From Verrucomicrobiota bacterium (GTDB taxonomy: Bacteria; Verrucomicrobiota; Verrucomicrobiia; Limisphaerales; UBA9464), in contig VHCG01000027.1 of the NCBI GenBank assembly GCA_016871805.1, positions 1 to 53,556 of the forward strand: a stretch of 53,556 nt of DNA. The letters run 5' to 3'. Shown one piece after another: positions 25,754-33,948 of this stretch; within the stretch, counting starts at the first letter, position 1, and every line of letters begins with the position of its first letter. The notes beneath the pieces are model-generated. The model was given only the letters and a program-made list of their open reading frames with translations, made no database searches and was not told the DNA's origin. A program made the position numbers and the translations under genes.

Positions 25754-27238
25754 TCAGATCCGGCGACGGTACCAGATTGAAAGCCCCACGAGGAGGATCG
25801 CTCCAGGAAGGCCACCAATCGCAGCCCAGCTGAGGATCCGGCGCTGTCGGGACGTCATGACGATGCGGTACTCGCGGATTCGACGTGGACCAATGGCAAG
25901 CGACTGGGGACGGTCCAGCAACCACGCCACCGCCATGTTGGCGAAATCGCGGTTCCCTGCGAGTTCCCGCGGCTCGTCCAGCGTCTCGTTGGTCATCATG
26001 GTGGAATCGCCGATGGCGACGATCCGGGTCGTACCCCTGCCGGCGGCGATTCCAGACACTCCGCCCTTTTCCGCGGCAACGGCGATGGGGATTTCCTGGT
26101 TCCGGACGTCACGGGCTGGATCGAAGGCGGCGTTCCCATCCTTTACGTTGGAGCGGGTCATGCCCGATGCGCTCGTCTTGACCAGCACGTCCGCCTTCGG
26201 CGCGTCGGCGGGCATCTGCTGTGCAGGCATCGGGGCCACAACCCGTGGCAAAGGAAAGTAGAGGGCTCCTCCGGATCGTCGGAGGGGGGAGACGATCGCA
26301 TGCCCCCCGAAGTTCTGGCTCAGCACGTCGAGCTTCGTGTAGCTGGTGAACTGGTCGTCGCCGGCGTAGGCCGGCGGGGCCGCGACGCCCCAGCGGGCCA
26401 GGAGCTCCTCGAGCCCGGTCGACTTCTCGACCGTATAGGGATGGAGCAGCACGAGGAGTCGGCCACCGCCCTGGAGGAAGGCCTCGATCTTCTGGAGCTC
26501 CCCGGGAAGCAGGGGGGCCGTCGGACCGGCCACCACCAGGAGCTCGCAGTTCTTCGGAATCTGGTTCGTGACACCCGCCAGCCGGATCACGTCGACCGTC
26601 AGGTTCTTCTGCCCCCGCAACAGGTCGAGGAATGCCGCGTAGCCGATCCCCTTGTCTTTGCCATCCGGCGGATGTTCGCCGTGGCCCAGGAGGTAGCAGG
26701 CATGGGTCTCCCCCGAATCGGTCAGAGCCGCGATGGCCGAGGTGAACTGGTATTCCCCCGTGAATCCCACCCGACGGACATCCCGTTCCTCGCCCGAGAC
26801 GAGGGCTCGAAGGTTGCCCGTGTCGTACACCGACAGCTCGCCGGCCGTGACCACCCGATGCCGGTTGCCGGACTCGAACACAACCAGGTCCTTGGCCCCA
26901 GCCCCGAGCTGGTACTGCGCCGCCACCTTGAGTCCGGCGGCCGGATCCCGGAGGTAGTCGACCGTCTGGACGCGGATCCGCGGCGAGAGGGCTTCGTAGT
27001 CCCGGAGAACCCCCATCACATGCGGAAAGAGATCGCTCGAGGGGTCGAACAGCACCGTCACCCGCACCTCGTTCGGCTGCATCGCCAACGTCTGGCGTGT
27101 CAGGTCGGACAACGGCTCCGAACGTGCCGACGAGAGGTCGACCCGCCAGACACGACGCGTCACCGAAAGGTGGTTCACGAGACCGACCACCATGACCAGG
27201 GCAACGACGGAAACGGCGATATGGATCGCGGTCCGCAT
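25754..27238 (-). CDS. GldG-like auxiliary protein of an ABC-2 transporter
   Basis: The 494-residue product has one N-terminal helix (IAVSVVALVMVVGLVNHLS), a large soluble ABC_transp_aux domain ('RVWRVDLSSARSEPLSDLT', 'VRVTVLFDPSS', 'CYLLGHGEHPPDGKDKGIGY', 'LPGELQKIEAFLQGGGRLLVLL', 'IVAIGDSTMMTNE') and a C-terminal helix followed by a basic tail (LSIWYRRRI). This is the GldG architecture. In Bacteroidetes GldA/F/G are required for gliding, but the same trio occurs in non-gliding bacteria, so motility should not be assumed. I use the ATG at 27238; a GTG at 27325 would overlap gldF by 29 nt and add residues without family character. Confidence 0.87.
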   Translation of the reverse strand: MRTAIHIAVSVVALVMVVGLVNHLSVTRRVWRVDLSSARSEPLSDLTRQTLAMQPNEVRVTVLFDPSSDLFPHVMGVLRDYEALSPRIRVQTVDYLRDPAAGLKVAAQYQLGAGAKDLVVFESGNRHRVVTAGELSVYDTGNLRALVSGEERDVRRVGFTGEYQFTSAIAALTDSGETHACYLLGHGEHPPDGKDKGIGYAAFLDLLRGQKNLTVDVIRLAGVTNQIPKNCELLVVAGPTAPLLPGELQKIEAFLQGGGRLLVLLHPYTVEKSTGLEELLARWGVAAPPAYAGDDQFTSYTKLDVLSQNFGGHAIVSPLRRSGGALYFPLPRVVAPMPAQQMPADAPKADVLVKTSASGMTRSNVKDGNAAFDPARDVRNQEIPIAVAAEKGGVSGIAAGRGTTRIVAIGDSTMMTNETLDEPRELAGNRDFANMAVAWLLDRPQSLAIGPRRIREYRIVMTSRQRRILSWAAIGGLPGAILLVGLSIWYRRRI

Positions 27239-27296
27239 CCGGCGTCCGGGTTCAAAACTGGGGCGGTCAGGATTCACAGGGGCATTCGCGGAGCGG

Positions 27297-28049
27297 TCAT
27301 TTCCAGCGTCGGCTCTCCACGACACGCTGGGTCAGGAACAGGAACAGGAGGGTCATCGTCACGTGGAAGACAATGTGGCGGGAGTCGAGGATGCCCCTGG
27401 CGAAGTCGTCCATGTGCCGGAGCAGGGACATCTCATCCAGAAGCCGGGCCCACCGCCCATCACCCACGTTCGTGGAGACCGGCCGCAGACTGACGATCCA
27501 AAGTCCGATGCCCAGGAGGAACGACACCATCGCTGCGATGATCTGGCTCCGGGTCATCGACGAGGCAAAGCAACCCAGAGCCATGTAGACCGAACCGATC
27601 AGCATCACCCCCAGGAAGGCCCCTGCGGTGGACCCCGGATCCAGGAGTCCCACCTCACCGGTCACCTGCCTCAGGATCAACAACACCCCGAACAGCGGAA
27701 GCCAGACCAATCCGAAGAACAGCATCGACCCCGTGTATTTCGCCAACACCACCTGCCAGTCGCCGACGGGTGTCGTCATCAGCGCCTCATAGGTCCCGGA
27801 GGACTTCTCCGCCGCAAACGTCCTCATCGTGATCACCGGGGACACCACGAGGAGGATCACCCAGAAGTAGGCGCTCTGGTAGAACAGCTCGGTCACCGGG
27901 GAGTCGGTCGGCCGGTCGGACAGCTTCGTGACGAGGTCCACAATCGAGATGCCTGTGAGGAGGGCCGTGGCCGCCATCACAACCCAGCCAGTGAGCGCAT
28001 TGAAGGCTCCCGCAAGCTCCCGCCGGACCAGCGCCATGAAGACCCTCAT
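27297..28049 (-). CDS. GldF-like ABC-2 permease
   Basis: The 250-residue integral membrane protein has about six transmembrane segments and the ABC-2 opening 'MALVRRELAGAFNALTGWVVM', then 'YFWVILLVVSPVITMRTFAAEKSSGTYEALMTTPV', a diagnostic stretch of ABC-2 permeases, and 'LLRHMDDFARGILDSRHIVF' near the end, typical of GldF. It supplies the membrane channel for the adjacent ATPase. Its start overlaps the gldA-like stop by 4 nt (ATGA), and gldG follows directly. Only one permease is present, so it would act as a homodimer or together with GldG. Confidence 0.9.
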   Translation of the reverse strand: MRVFMALVRRELAGAFNALTGWVVMAATALLTGISIVDLVTKLSDRPTDSPVTELFYQSAYFWVILLVVSPVITMRTFAAEKSSGTYEALMTTPVGDWQVVLAKYTGSMLFFGLVWLPLFGVLLILRQVTGEVGLLDPGSTAGAFLGVMLIGSVYMALGCFASSMTRSQIIAAMVSFLLGIGLWIVSLRPVSTNVGDGRWARLLDEMSLLRHMDDFARGILDSRHIVFHVTMTLLFLFLTQRVVESRRWK

Positions 28050-29005
28050 GGCTCATCCCTCCTGCCGCGGGTCAGATGGACGAAGATGTCCTCGAGCGTG
28101 TGCCGGCTCCGGGTCAGTTCCCGGAGCCGCCACCGACGCTGACCCACGATGTCGAAGACCACCGGCCGGAGGTCGACCCCATCCCGCGGGGTCAGAGCCA
28201 CCCTGTGGAATCCGCCGTCCAGGGGGCTGAGATCGAACCGTTCGAGATCCTGAAGATCTTGGAACGCATCCCGGAGCTCCTGTGTCGGTGCCGCGATCTC
28301 GGCCACGACTTGCCCGTCCAGACCGAGATTGCGCTCAAGATTGGCCGGCGTGTCCACCGCCAGGATCTCGCCCCGGTTCAGGATCAGCACCCTCGAACAC
28401 GTCATCTCGACCTCGCTCAGGATGTGGGTCGAGAGCAGGACGGTGTGACGCCGGCCCAGCTCCTGAATCAGTGCCCTCACGGATCGGATCTGGTGCGGAT
28501 CAAGACCGATGGTGGGCTCGTCGAGGATGATGAGGTCGGGTTCATGGATGAGCGCATCGGCGAGCCCCACCCGTTGGCGGTACCCCTTCGAGAGCTGTCC
28601 GATGATGCGCTTCTGGACGTCGGTGAGCCCGCATTGCTGGAGAACGGTGTCCACGCGTTCCCGGCTTCGCCCCCAGCCCATCCCTTTCAATCGGGCGCGG
28701 AACTTCAGGTACTCGCGCACCCGCATGTCGAGATGGAGAGGGTTGTTCTCCGGCATGTAGCCGATCCGGCGACGGACCTCGTCGGGCTCATGGAAGACAT
28801 CATATCCTGCCACGCGTGCCGTCCCGCTGGTGGCGGGCATGAAGGCCGACAGAATGCGCATCGTGGTGGATTTGCCCGCACCGTTCGGCCCAAGGAAGCC
28901 CACGACCTCCCCACGCCCCACGGTGAACGAGATGCCGCTGACCGCGGTGCGTCCGGGATAGCGCTTGGTGAGTTCCCTCACCTCGATCATCGGCGCGGCT
29001 TCCAT
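28046..29005 (-). CDS. GldA-like ABC transporter ATPase
   Basis: The 319-residue nucleotide-binding subunit has Walker A GPNGAGKST, a Q-loop region 'GYMPENNPLHLDMRVREYLKF', the signature LSKGYRQR, Walker B LIILDEPT followed by 'IGLDPHQI', and the switch His in 'LLSTHILSEVEMTC'. 'MPENNPL' and 'EYLKFRARLKG' are characteristic of the GldA/ABC-2 group. The C-terminal ~90 residues form the accessory domain common to these ATPases. It is the first gene of the Gld-AsmA unit, 78 nt downstream of the htrA-like gene on the same strand. Confidence 0.92.
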   Translation of the reverse strand: MEAAPMIEVRELTKRYPGRTAVSGISFTVGRGEVVGFLGPNGAGKSTTMRILSAFMPATSGTARVAGYDVFHEPDEVRRRIGYMPENNPLHLDMRVREYLKFRARLKGMGWGRSRERVDTVLQQCGLTDVQKRIIGQLSKGYRQRVGLADALIHEPDLIILDEPTIGLDPHQIRSVRALIQELGRRHTVLLSTHILSEVEMTCSRVLILNRGEILAVDTPANLERNLGLDGQVVAEIAAPTQELRDAFQDLQDLERFDLSPLDGGFHRVALTPRDGVDLRPVVFDIVGQRRWRLRELTRSRHTLEDIFVHLTRGRRDEP

Positions 29006-29083
29006 GACGTGCTGGCGAGCCTACGTGGACCGGACGGGTGTCCAAGGAGAAGTTGAGTCTTGCCCCTTTCTTCCCTGCCCTGA

Positions 29084-30442
29084 TCAACGCACCACCACCT
29101 CGGCCTCGCCCTCGGTCCGATACACCACCAGACCGCGCCGCTCCCCCCAGACCAGACCAAGCTTCAGGCTCTCCCCGGTCGCCTTCGCGAAGACCTGACG
29201 CGCGAAGGCCACCAACGAATCCATCCGCGCGCCATCCACGGCGGACAGCAGCATGCCCACCCGGATGTCCGCCCGGGCGGCCGGACCCGCCTTGTCGACC
29301 GACTCCACTAGAAAACCGCCGGGCTCCGCGGCCTTCAGCCGGAGACCCAGACGTTTCCAGAGGAGATCGTTGTTGAAGAACACCCGCTCATCGATCAGCC
29401 GGAGGCGCAGCATCCGGACCTCACCCTTCCGGGAGACCTTGAGCACGACATCGCGATCGGCCTTGGCCTGGACCAGTTCCCGGTTGAAGTCGATCAGGCT
29501 GTTCACGGCCTTGCCGTCGACCTGAAGGATGGCGTCGCCCACCCTGAGTCCTCCCTGGGCGGCGGGGCTCCGGGGTTGGACCCCCTCGACCAGGAGTGGG
29601 CGATTGAGACCGCTGAGCTGCGCCCCGAACCAGAAGCCCCCGACGGTGACCCCGCTGAGGGTCTCGGCGAGGGCCGCGCTGATCTGCTTTACCGGGATGG
29701 CAAACCCGATGCCCTGGCTGTAGGAGGGATTGAGCACGGCCACATTGAGGCCGATGAGTTCTCCTCGGAGGTTGATCAGGGGGCCCCCGGAGTTCCCAGG
29801 ATTGATCGAGGCGTCCGTCTGCAGCCAATCCGCGATGTCGAGCGACTCGCCCAAGGCCACCTCGGAGGGCGCTCGGCGCGATTTCGAGCTGAGGATGCCC
29901 CGGGATACCGAGGCCCCAAGGTTGAACGGATTGCCCAGCGCGACGACCGTCTCCCCAAGGAGGAGATCGTCATCCCGGGCGAAGGTGACGGTCGGGAACT
30001 TCCGGGGCGTCTTGGGTCGCAGCCTCAGGACCGCAACGTCCTTGGCCTTGGAGAGAACCACCCGTTCCGCCGGGATCGGATCCTCCTCCTCGGCGAACTT
30101 CACCCAGATGTCGTCGGCATCGGCGACAACATGGGTGTTGGTGAGCACGTAGCCATCCTCGTTCACCACAACGCCTGATCCCCGGCTGTAGGTCGCCTCG
30201 GGTTTGCGCTGGTATCCGTAGTATTGACGCCAGAGTCCCTCGTAGGGGTGTTCCCGCTCAACCCAGGTCCGGGTGGCGATGTTGACCACGCTCGGCATCA
30301 CCCGTTCCACGGCCACCACCGTCGCATCCCGGCGGGGATCCAAGGCCAGAGCGGCAGGCTCAGCGCACGACGGGAGGCCGACGCAGTGGAGGAATACCCA
30401 GCCCTTGAGCACCAGCCTCTGGAGAAAACCCGGTCTGTTCAT
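29084..30442 (-). CDS. HtrA/DegP-type serine protease with two PDZ domains
   Basis: The 452-residue periplasmic protease has an N-terminal export signal (LVLKGWVFLHCVGLPSCAEP), a trypsin-like domain with the full triad (His in 'VLTNTHVVADADD', Asp in 'KAKDVAVLRL', Ser in 'NPGNSGGPLI'), and two PDZ domains ('GVQPRSPAAQGGLRVGDAILQ' and a second around 'VDKAGPAARADIRVGMLLSAVDG'). It probably degrades or refolds damaged envelope proteins. The start at 30442 (MNRPGFLQRL) gives a normal export signal with AGGA ~11 nt upstream; the open frame continues 36 codons further upstream without a plausible start. It is divergent from the DUF2851 gene. Confidence 0.92.
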   Translation of the reverse strand: MNRPGFLQRLVLKGWVFLHCVGLPSCAEPAALALDPRRDATVVAVERVMPSVVNIATRTWVEREHPYEGLWRQYYGYQRKPEATYSRGSGVVVNEDGYVLTNTHVVADADDIWVKFAEEEDPIPAERVVLSKAKDVAVLRLRPKTPRKFPTVTFARDDDLLLGETVVALGNPFNLGASVSRGILSSKSRRAPSEVALGESLDIADWLQTDASINPGNSGGPLINLRGELIGLNVAVLNPSYSQGIGFAIPVKQISAALAETLSGVTVGGFWFGAQLSGLNRPLLVEGVQPRSPAAQGGLRVGDAILQVDGKAVNSLIDFNRELVQAKADRDVVLKVSRKGEVRMLRLRLIDERVFFNNDLLWKRLGLRLKAAEPGGFLVESVDKAGPAARADIRVGMLLSAVDGARMDSLVAFARQVFAKATGESLKLGLVWGERRGLVVYRTEGEAEVVVR

Positions 30443-30644
30443 GTGAAGGTGTTCCTGTGGACGCATGCCTCCGGTAGCTCGTTCAATCGGATCAAACCCG
30501 GAAGCGGCCGGCGAGTTGCAACGGTAGATTCGGCGACGCGAAGACGGCATCCCTGGAACGCCTTATCGTGGAGTTGGGACCGAAGCCGTCCACCCCCTAA
30601 ATCTGGTGTCCCCCGGTTCTTGTCCGGGACACCGCCGGTTGGGC

Positions 30645-30651
30645 AAGGAGG
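30645..30651 (+). promoter_or_regulatory. Ribosome-binding site fixing the DUF2851 start
   Basis: AAGGAGG lies 4 nt before the GTG at 30656. The open frame runs upstream to 30224 across the divergent htrA gene, so this site is the main reason for choosing GTG 30656. The spacing is short but usable. Confidence 0.5.
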
Positions 30652-30655
30652 AGGG

Positions 30656-32080
30656 GTGAAGACACCAATACCCACTCCTGCCGGGAACCCGGCTTCCGAT
30701 GAACCGATCCACGCTGTGGCCGCCGGAACTCAATCCTTACCCCCTCCGGAACGGTGGATGCAGCAGCTCTGGAGGCATCAGCGCCTTCGTCGCAGCACCC
30801 TCTGCCTGACCCAGGGGCAACCCCTCCGGGTTCTGCATCCTGGGTTCTGGAACCGCGAGGCCGGTCCGGATTTCCGACGGGCCATCATCCAGATCGGCGA
30901 TGCGCCTCCCCGCACTGGCGACATCGAGGTGGACCGGCACCCCACCGCCTGGTTCCAGCATGGTCACGCCCGCAACCCCGCCTACCGGAACGTTGTGCTG
31001 CACGTGGTCTGGAACACGGCAGCCTCCCATCCGGAACTGCCGACACTGGCACTCGAACCCCACCTCGAAGGCCGGCTTTCCGAGCTGGTTCCCTGGCTCG
31101 ACACTGGATCCCTCCTGGCGATTCCCCCTGGAACCCTCGGTCGCTGCTACCCCTCGCTTCAAGGACTCCCACACGAGTCGCTCGCGGAGCTCCTGACAGC
31201 GTCGGCCAGGAAACGCCTCGAGCAGAAGACCCAGTTTCATAGGATCCGGTCCCGGCTGACAGACCGGGATCAGTCGCTCTGGGAATCCCTGTTCACGGCA
31301 CTGGGCTTCCAGCACAACCGCTGGCCACTCCAGCACCTGGCGGAGATCGTCGCGGAGGAGGCCTGCGGTGACCCCAGGACCTGGGAGGCCCGGTTGTTCG
31401 GGCTTTCTGGACTTCTCCCCGTCGATCCCCCTTCGACCGTGGAGGCGGTCCGACTGTTCCGGGATCTCTGGGACACCTGGTGGCGCGAACGGGCTCGGTG
31501 GTCCGACGCCATTCTCCCCCGACAGGTCTGGCGGTTCACCGGCGTCCGACCCGCGAACCATCCCCAGCGTCGCCTGGCGCTCGCCGCCCGGTGGCGGGCG
31601 GAGGGTGGCCTTCCGGAACGTCTGAGGACCTGGTTGGACCAGTGTGCCTCGGAGGACCGTCCGCCCGGGGTTCTGCTTCGGAAGACCCTCGAGGCGAACC
31701 TTCCGACGGACTCGTTCTGGAACAGGCACTGGACCCTGAGGTCGGAAAGCCAGCCCCTGCATCTTCCGTGGCTTGGTGAGTCCCGGACGACCGACATCGC
31801 GATGAACGCCGTCCTGCCCTGGCTTCGCGCCCAGGCCGAGGCCGCGGAGGACATGCACGCTGTGCGTCGGATCGAGGCCCTCTATTTCCAATGGCCCACT
31901 GGACAGGACAACGGTCGACTCCGCCAGATCCGGCAACGGTTGTTCTCCCTGACCCGACCCCGCCTGCCCCAGGGAGCCGCGATCCAGCAGGGACTGCTCC
32001 AGATCGCCGAGGAGTTCTGCGAACCCGGCGGTTCCCTATGCAAGTCCTGCCTATTCCCGGAACTCATCCCTCCGTCCTAG
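30656..32080 (+). CDS. DUF2851 family protein
   Basis: The product is about 474 residues. It has the DUF2851 opening 'MQQLWRHQRLRRSTLCLTQGQPLRVLHPGFWNREAGPDFRRAII' (the 'G..N..AGPDF' stretch is diagnostic), then 'TGDIEVDRHPTAWFQHGHARNPAYRNVVLHVVW'. These two form a nuclease-like fold signature with conserved Asp, Glu and His (D-F...GDIEVH-type), and they are followed by an alpha-helical C-terminal part. A conserved-looking 'CEPGGSLCKSCLFPE' ends the protein with Cys residues that might bind metal. The family is common in Bacteroidetes and Verrucomicrobia and its role is unknown; the nuclease-like resemblance is my inference. It ends in TAG. Confidence 0.85.
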   Translation: MKTPIPTPAGNPASDEPIHAVAAGTQSLPPPERWMQQLWRHQRLRRSTLCLTQGQPLRVLHPGFWNREAGPDFRRAIIQIGDAPPRTGDIEVDRHPTAWFQHGHARNPAYRNVVLHVVWNTAASHPELPTLALEPHLEGRLSELVPWLDTGSLLAIPPGTLGRCYPSLQGLPHESLAELLTASARKRLEQKTQFHRIRSRLTDRDQSLWESLFTALGFQHNRWPLQHLAEIVAEEACGDPRTWEARLFGLSGLLPVDPPSTVEAVRLFRDLWDTWWRERARWSDAILPRQVWRFTGVRPANHPQRRLALAARWRAEGGLPERLRTWLDQCASEDRPPGVLLRKTLEANLPTDSFWNRHWTLRSESQPLHLPWLGESRTTDIAMNAVLPWLRAQAEAAEDMHAVRRIEALYFQWPTGQDNGRLRQIRQRLFSLTRPRLPQGAAIQQGLLQIAEEFCEPGGSLCKSCLFPELIPPS

Positions 32081-32133
32081 AATCGCGTCCGCCAGATCGA
32101 ACCGGCTGCACAGCGGCCCCGACCCGCCATTCC

Positions 32134-33948
32134 CTAACGGACAAACTCCGCATGGAGTCCGGCATACACACCGCCCGAGGCCACCAGCTGATCGTGGGTT
32201 CCCCGTTCTACGATCCGGCCATGATCGAGGACGAGGATGAGATCCGCATGCCGCACCGTGCTGAGTCGATGGGCGATCACAAAGCTGGTCCGGCGCTGGA
32301 AAAGGGTGAACAGCGCCCGCTGGATGACGGATTCGATCCCCGGATCCACCGCGCTCGTGGCCTCGTCGAGGATCAGGATCCGCGGATCCGCGACCATGGC
32401 CCGGGTGATCGTGATCAGCTGCCGCTCACCGGCGCTCAGGTTGCCACCGCGCTCCCGCACCTCCGTCGCATATCCTCTTGGAAGCCTCTCAATGATCTCG
32501 TGGGTCCCCAGCCTCCGGGCTGCCTGAATCACCTCCTCATCCGTCGCCTCTGGACGGCCGAACTTCAGATTGTCGAGGACCGTCCCGGTGAACAGAAAGC
32601 TTTCCTGGGTGACGATGCCGATCTGACGGTGCAATGAGCCCAGCGTGTGGAACGCCGTATCCTGTCCATCCACAAGAATCCGTCCCTCCAGGGGTTCGTA
32701 GAACCGGGCGAGGACACTGATGATGCTGGTCTTTCCAGAACCCGTCGGCCCCACGAGGGCGACCATCTGCCCCGGATGGATCTCGAAATCGATGCCATCA
32801 AGAACCCAGACCTCCCTCGGGGTGGTGTCGTAACGGAATCGGACCCGCTCAAAGACCACCCTTCCCTCAAGCCGTCGAAGGTCCACCGCCATGGGTCGAT
32901 CGCGAACCTGGGGTTCGGTGTCGAGTAGGCCGAAGATCCGCTCGGCACTGGCCGCAGCCGACAGGGCCGCATTGTAGAGGTCGCCCATGACCTGGATCGG
33001 GCCGAAGAACAGTCCCAGGTACAGGACGAATGCCGCCAATTGCCCCACGGTCAGAAGGCCTTCCATGACGCGCCATCCTCCATACCCTAGGACGACCGCG
33101 GTCGCTCCACCCGCCAGGAGGTTCACCAGCGGCATGTAGGTGTGGAAGACCCTCGCCGAGGCCACCCACCGGTCGGTGAACTCCCCTTGCATGCGGTTGA
33201 ACCGACGCAGGTTCTCGTCTTCCCGGCCGAAGGCCTGAACCACACGGACCCCCGTGATGTTCTCCGCCATCGCAGCGGTGATCCGCGACTGGGTGCCCCG
33301 AAGTCGCCGATGGGCGTCGCGTCCCCGGTGATGGAACCAGAGCGTCAGCCAGACCAGGGGCGGGAGAACGATTCCCACGGCAAGGAACAACCGGAGATCG
33401 TAGCGAATCAGCAGGATCACAACCCCGACCAAGGTGATCAGGCTCGACAACGCCTGGGACGTACCCCAGGTCAGCACCCGATCCAACGCGTCCACATCGG
33501 AATCCGCCCGGGCAATGATCCGCCCCTGATGGGTGCGGTCGAAATAGTTCAACGAGAGACGCTGGATGTGCTCGAAGACCGCGAGGCGGAGATCGTTCAT
33601 GGCTCCCTGCCCGATGGTGATCGAGGAGCGGACCTGCCAGACGGACAGAGCCCAGCCTGCGAGCAGGTTGACGAGATAGATGGCACTCACCACACCCACC
33701 CCGCGGAAGGCATCGTCGAAAGCCTCCCGGCCGCGCATCAAGGCCGGCTCGAGGTAGCGGTCGATCCCGACCTGGACAAGCTTCGGGCCCAGCAGGGTTG
33801 AGCCCGTGGCCAGCACCGTCAGGAAAAGATTCGCGACGAACAGTCGGCGATGAGGGTGGGTATAGCCGAAGAGACGGCGGAAGACCGACCCCTTCATCGG
33901 TGCCTGCGCGAACTCCTCGTCGAGTGCGATGTCGTCATGGGTCGTCAT
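32134..33948 (-). CDS. ABC exporter subunit with canonical ATP site (heterodimer partner 2)
   Basis: The 604-residue product has a six-helix ABC exporter domain (about residues 20-330, including 'WALSVWQVRSSITIGQGAMNDLR' and 'HQGRIIARADSDVDALDRVLTW') fused to an ATPase domain with Walker A GPTGSGKTS, Q-loop 'IGIVTQESFLFTGTV', signature NLSAGERQLI, Walker B ILILDEATSAVD with the catalytic Glu, and switch His in 'FVIAHRLSTV'. Its ATG shares one base with the TGA of the preceding exporter gene (TGATG), a strong sign of coupled translation and heterodimer formation. The substrate is unknown; relatives export drugs, lipids or peptides. Confidence 0.92.
   Translation of the reverse strand: MTTHDDIALDEEFAQAPMKGSVFRRLFGYTHPHRRLFVANLFLTVLATGSTLLGPKLVQVGIDRYLEPALMRGREAFDDAFRGVGVVSAIYLVNLLAGWALSVWQVRSSITIGQGAMNDLRLAVFEHIQRLSLNYFDRTHQGRIIARADSDVDALDRVLTWGTSQALSSLITLVGVVILLIRYDLRLFLAVGIVLPPLVWLTLWFHHRGRDAHRRLRGTQSRITAAMAENITGVRVVQAFGREDENLRRFNRMQGEFTDRWVASARVFHTYMPLVNLLAGGATAVVLGYGGWRVMEGLLTVGQLAAFVLYLGLFFGPIQVMGDLYNAALSAAASAERIFGLLDTEPQVRDRPMAVDLRRLEGRVVFERVRFRYDTTPREVWVLDGIDFEIHPGQMVALVGPTGSGKTSIISVLARFYEPLEGRILVDGQDTAFHTLGSLHRQIGIVTQESFLFTGTVLDNLKFGRPEATDEEVIQAARRLGTHEIIERLPRGYATEVRERGGNLSAGERQLITITRAMVADPRILILDEATSAVDPGIESVIQRALFTLFQRRTSFVIAHRLSTVRHADLILVLDHGRIVERGTHDQLVASGGVYAGLHAEFVR

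Noticed and set aside
30224..30655. N-terminal extension of the DUF2851 gene
   Set aside because: It runs through the divergent htrA coding region with nonsense composition; a ribosome-binding site supports GTG 30656.
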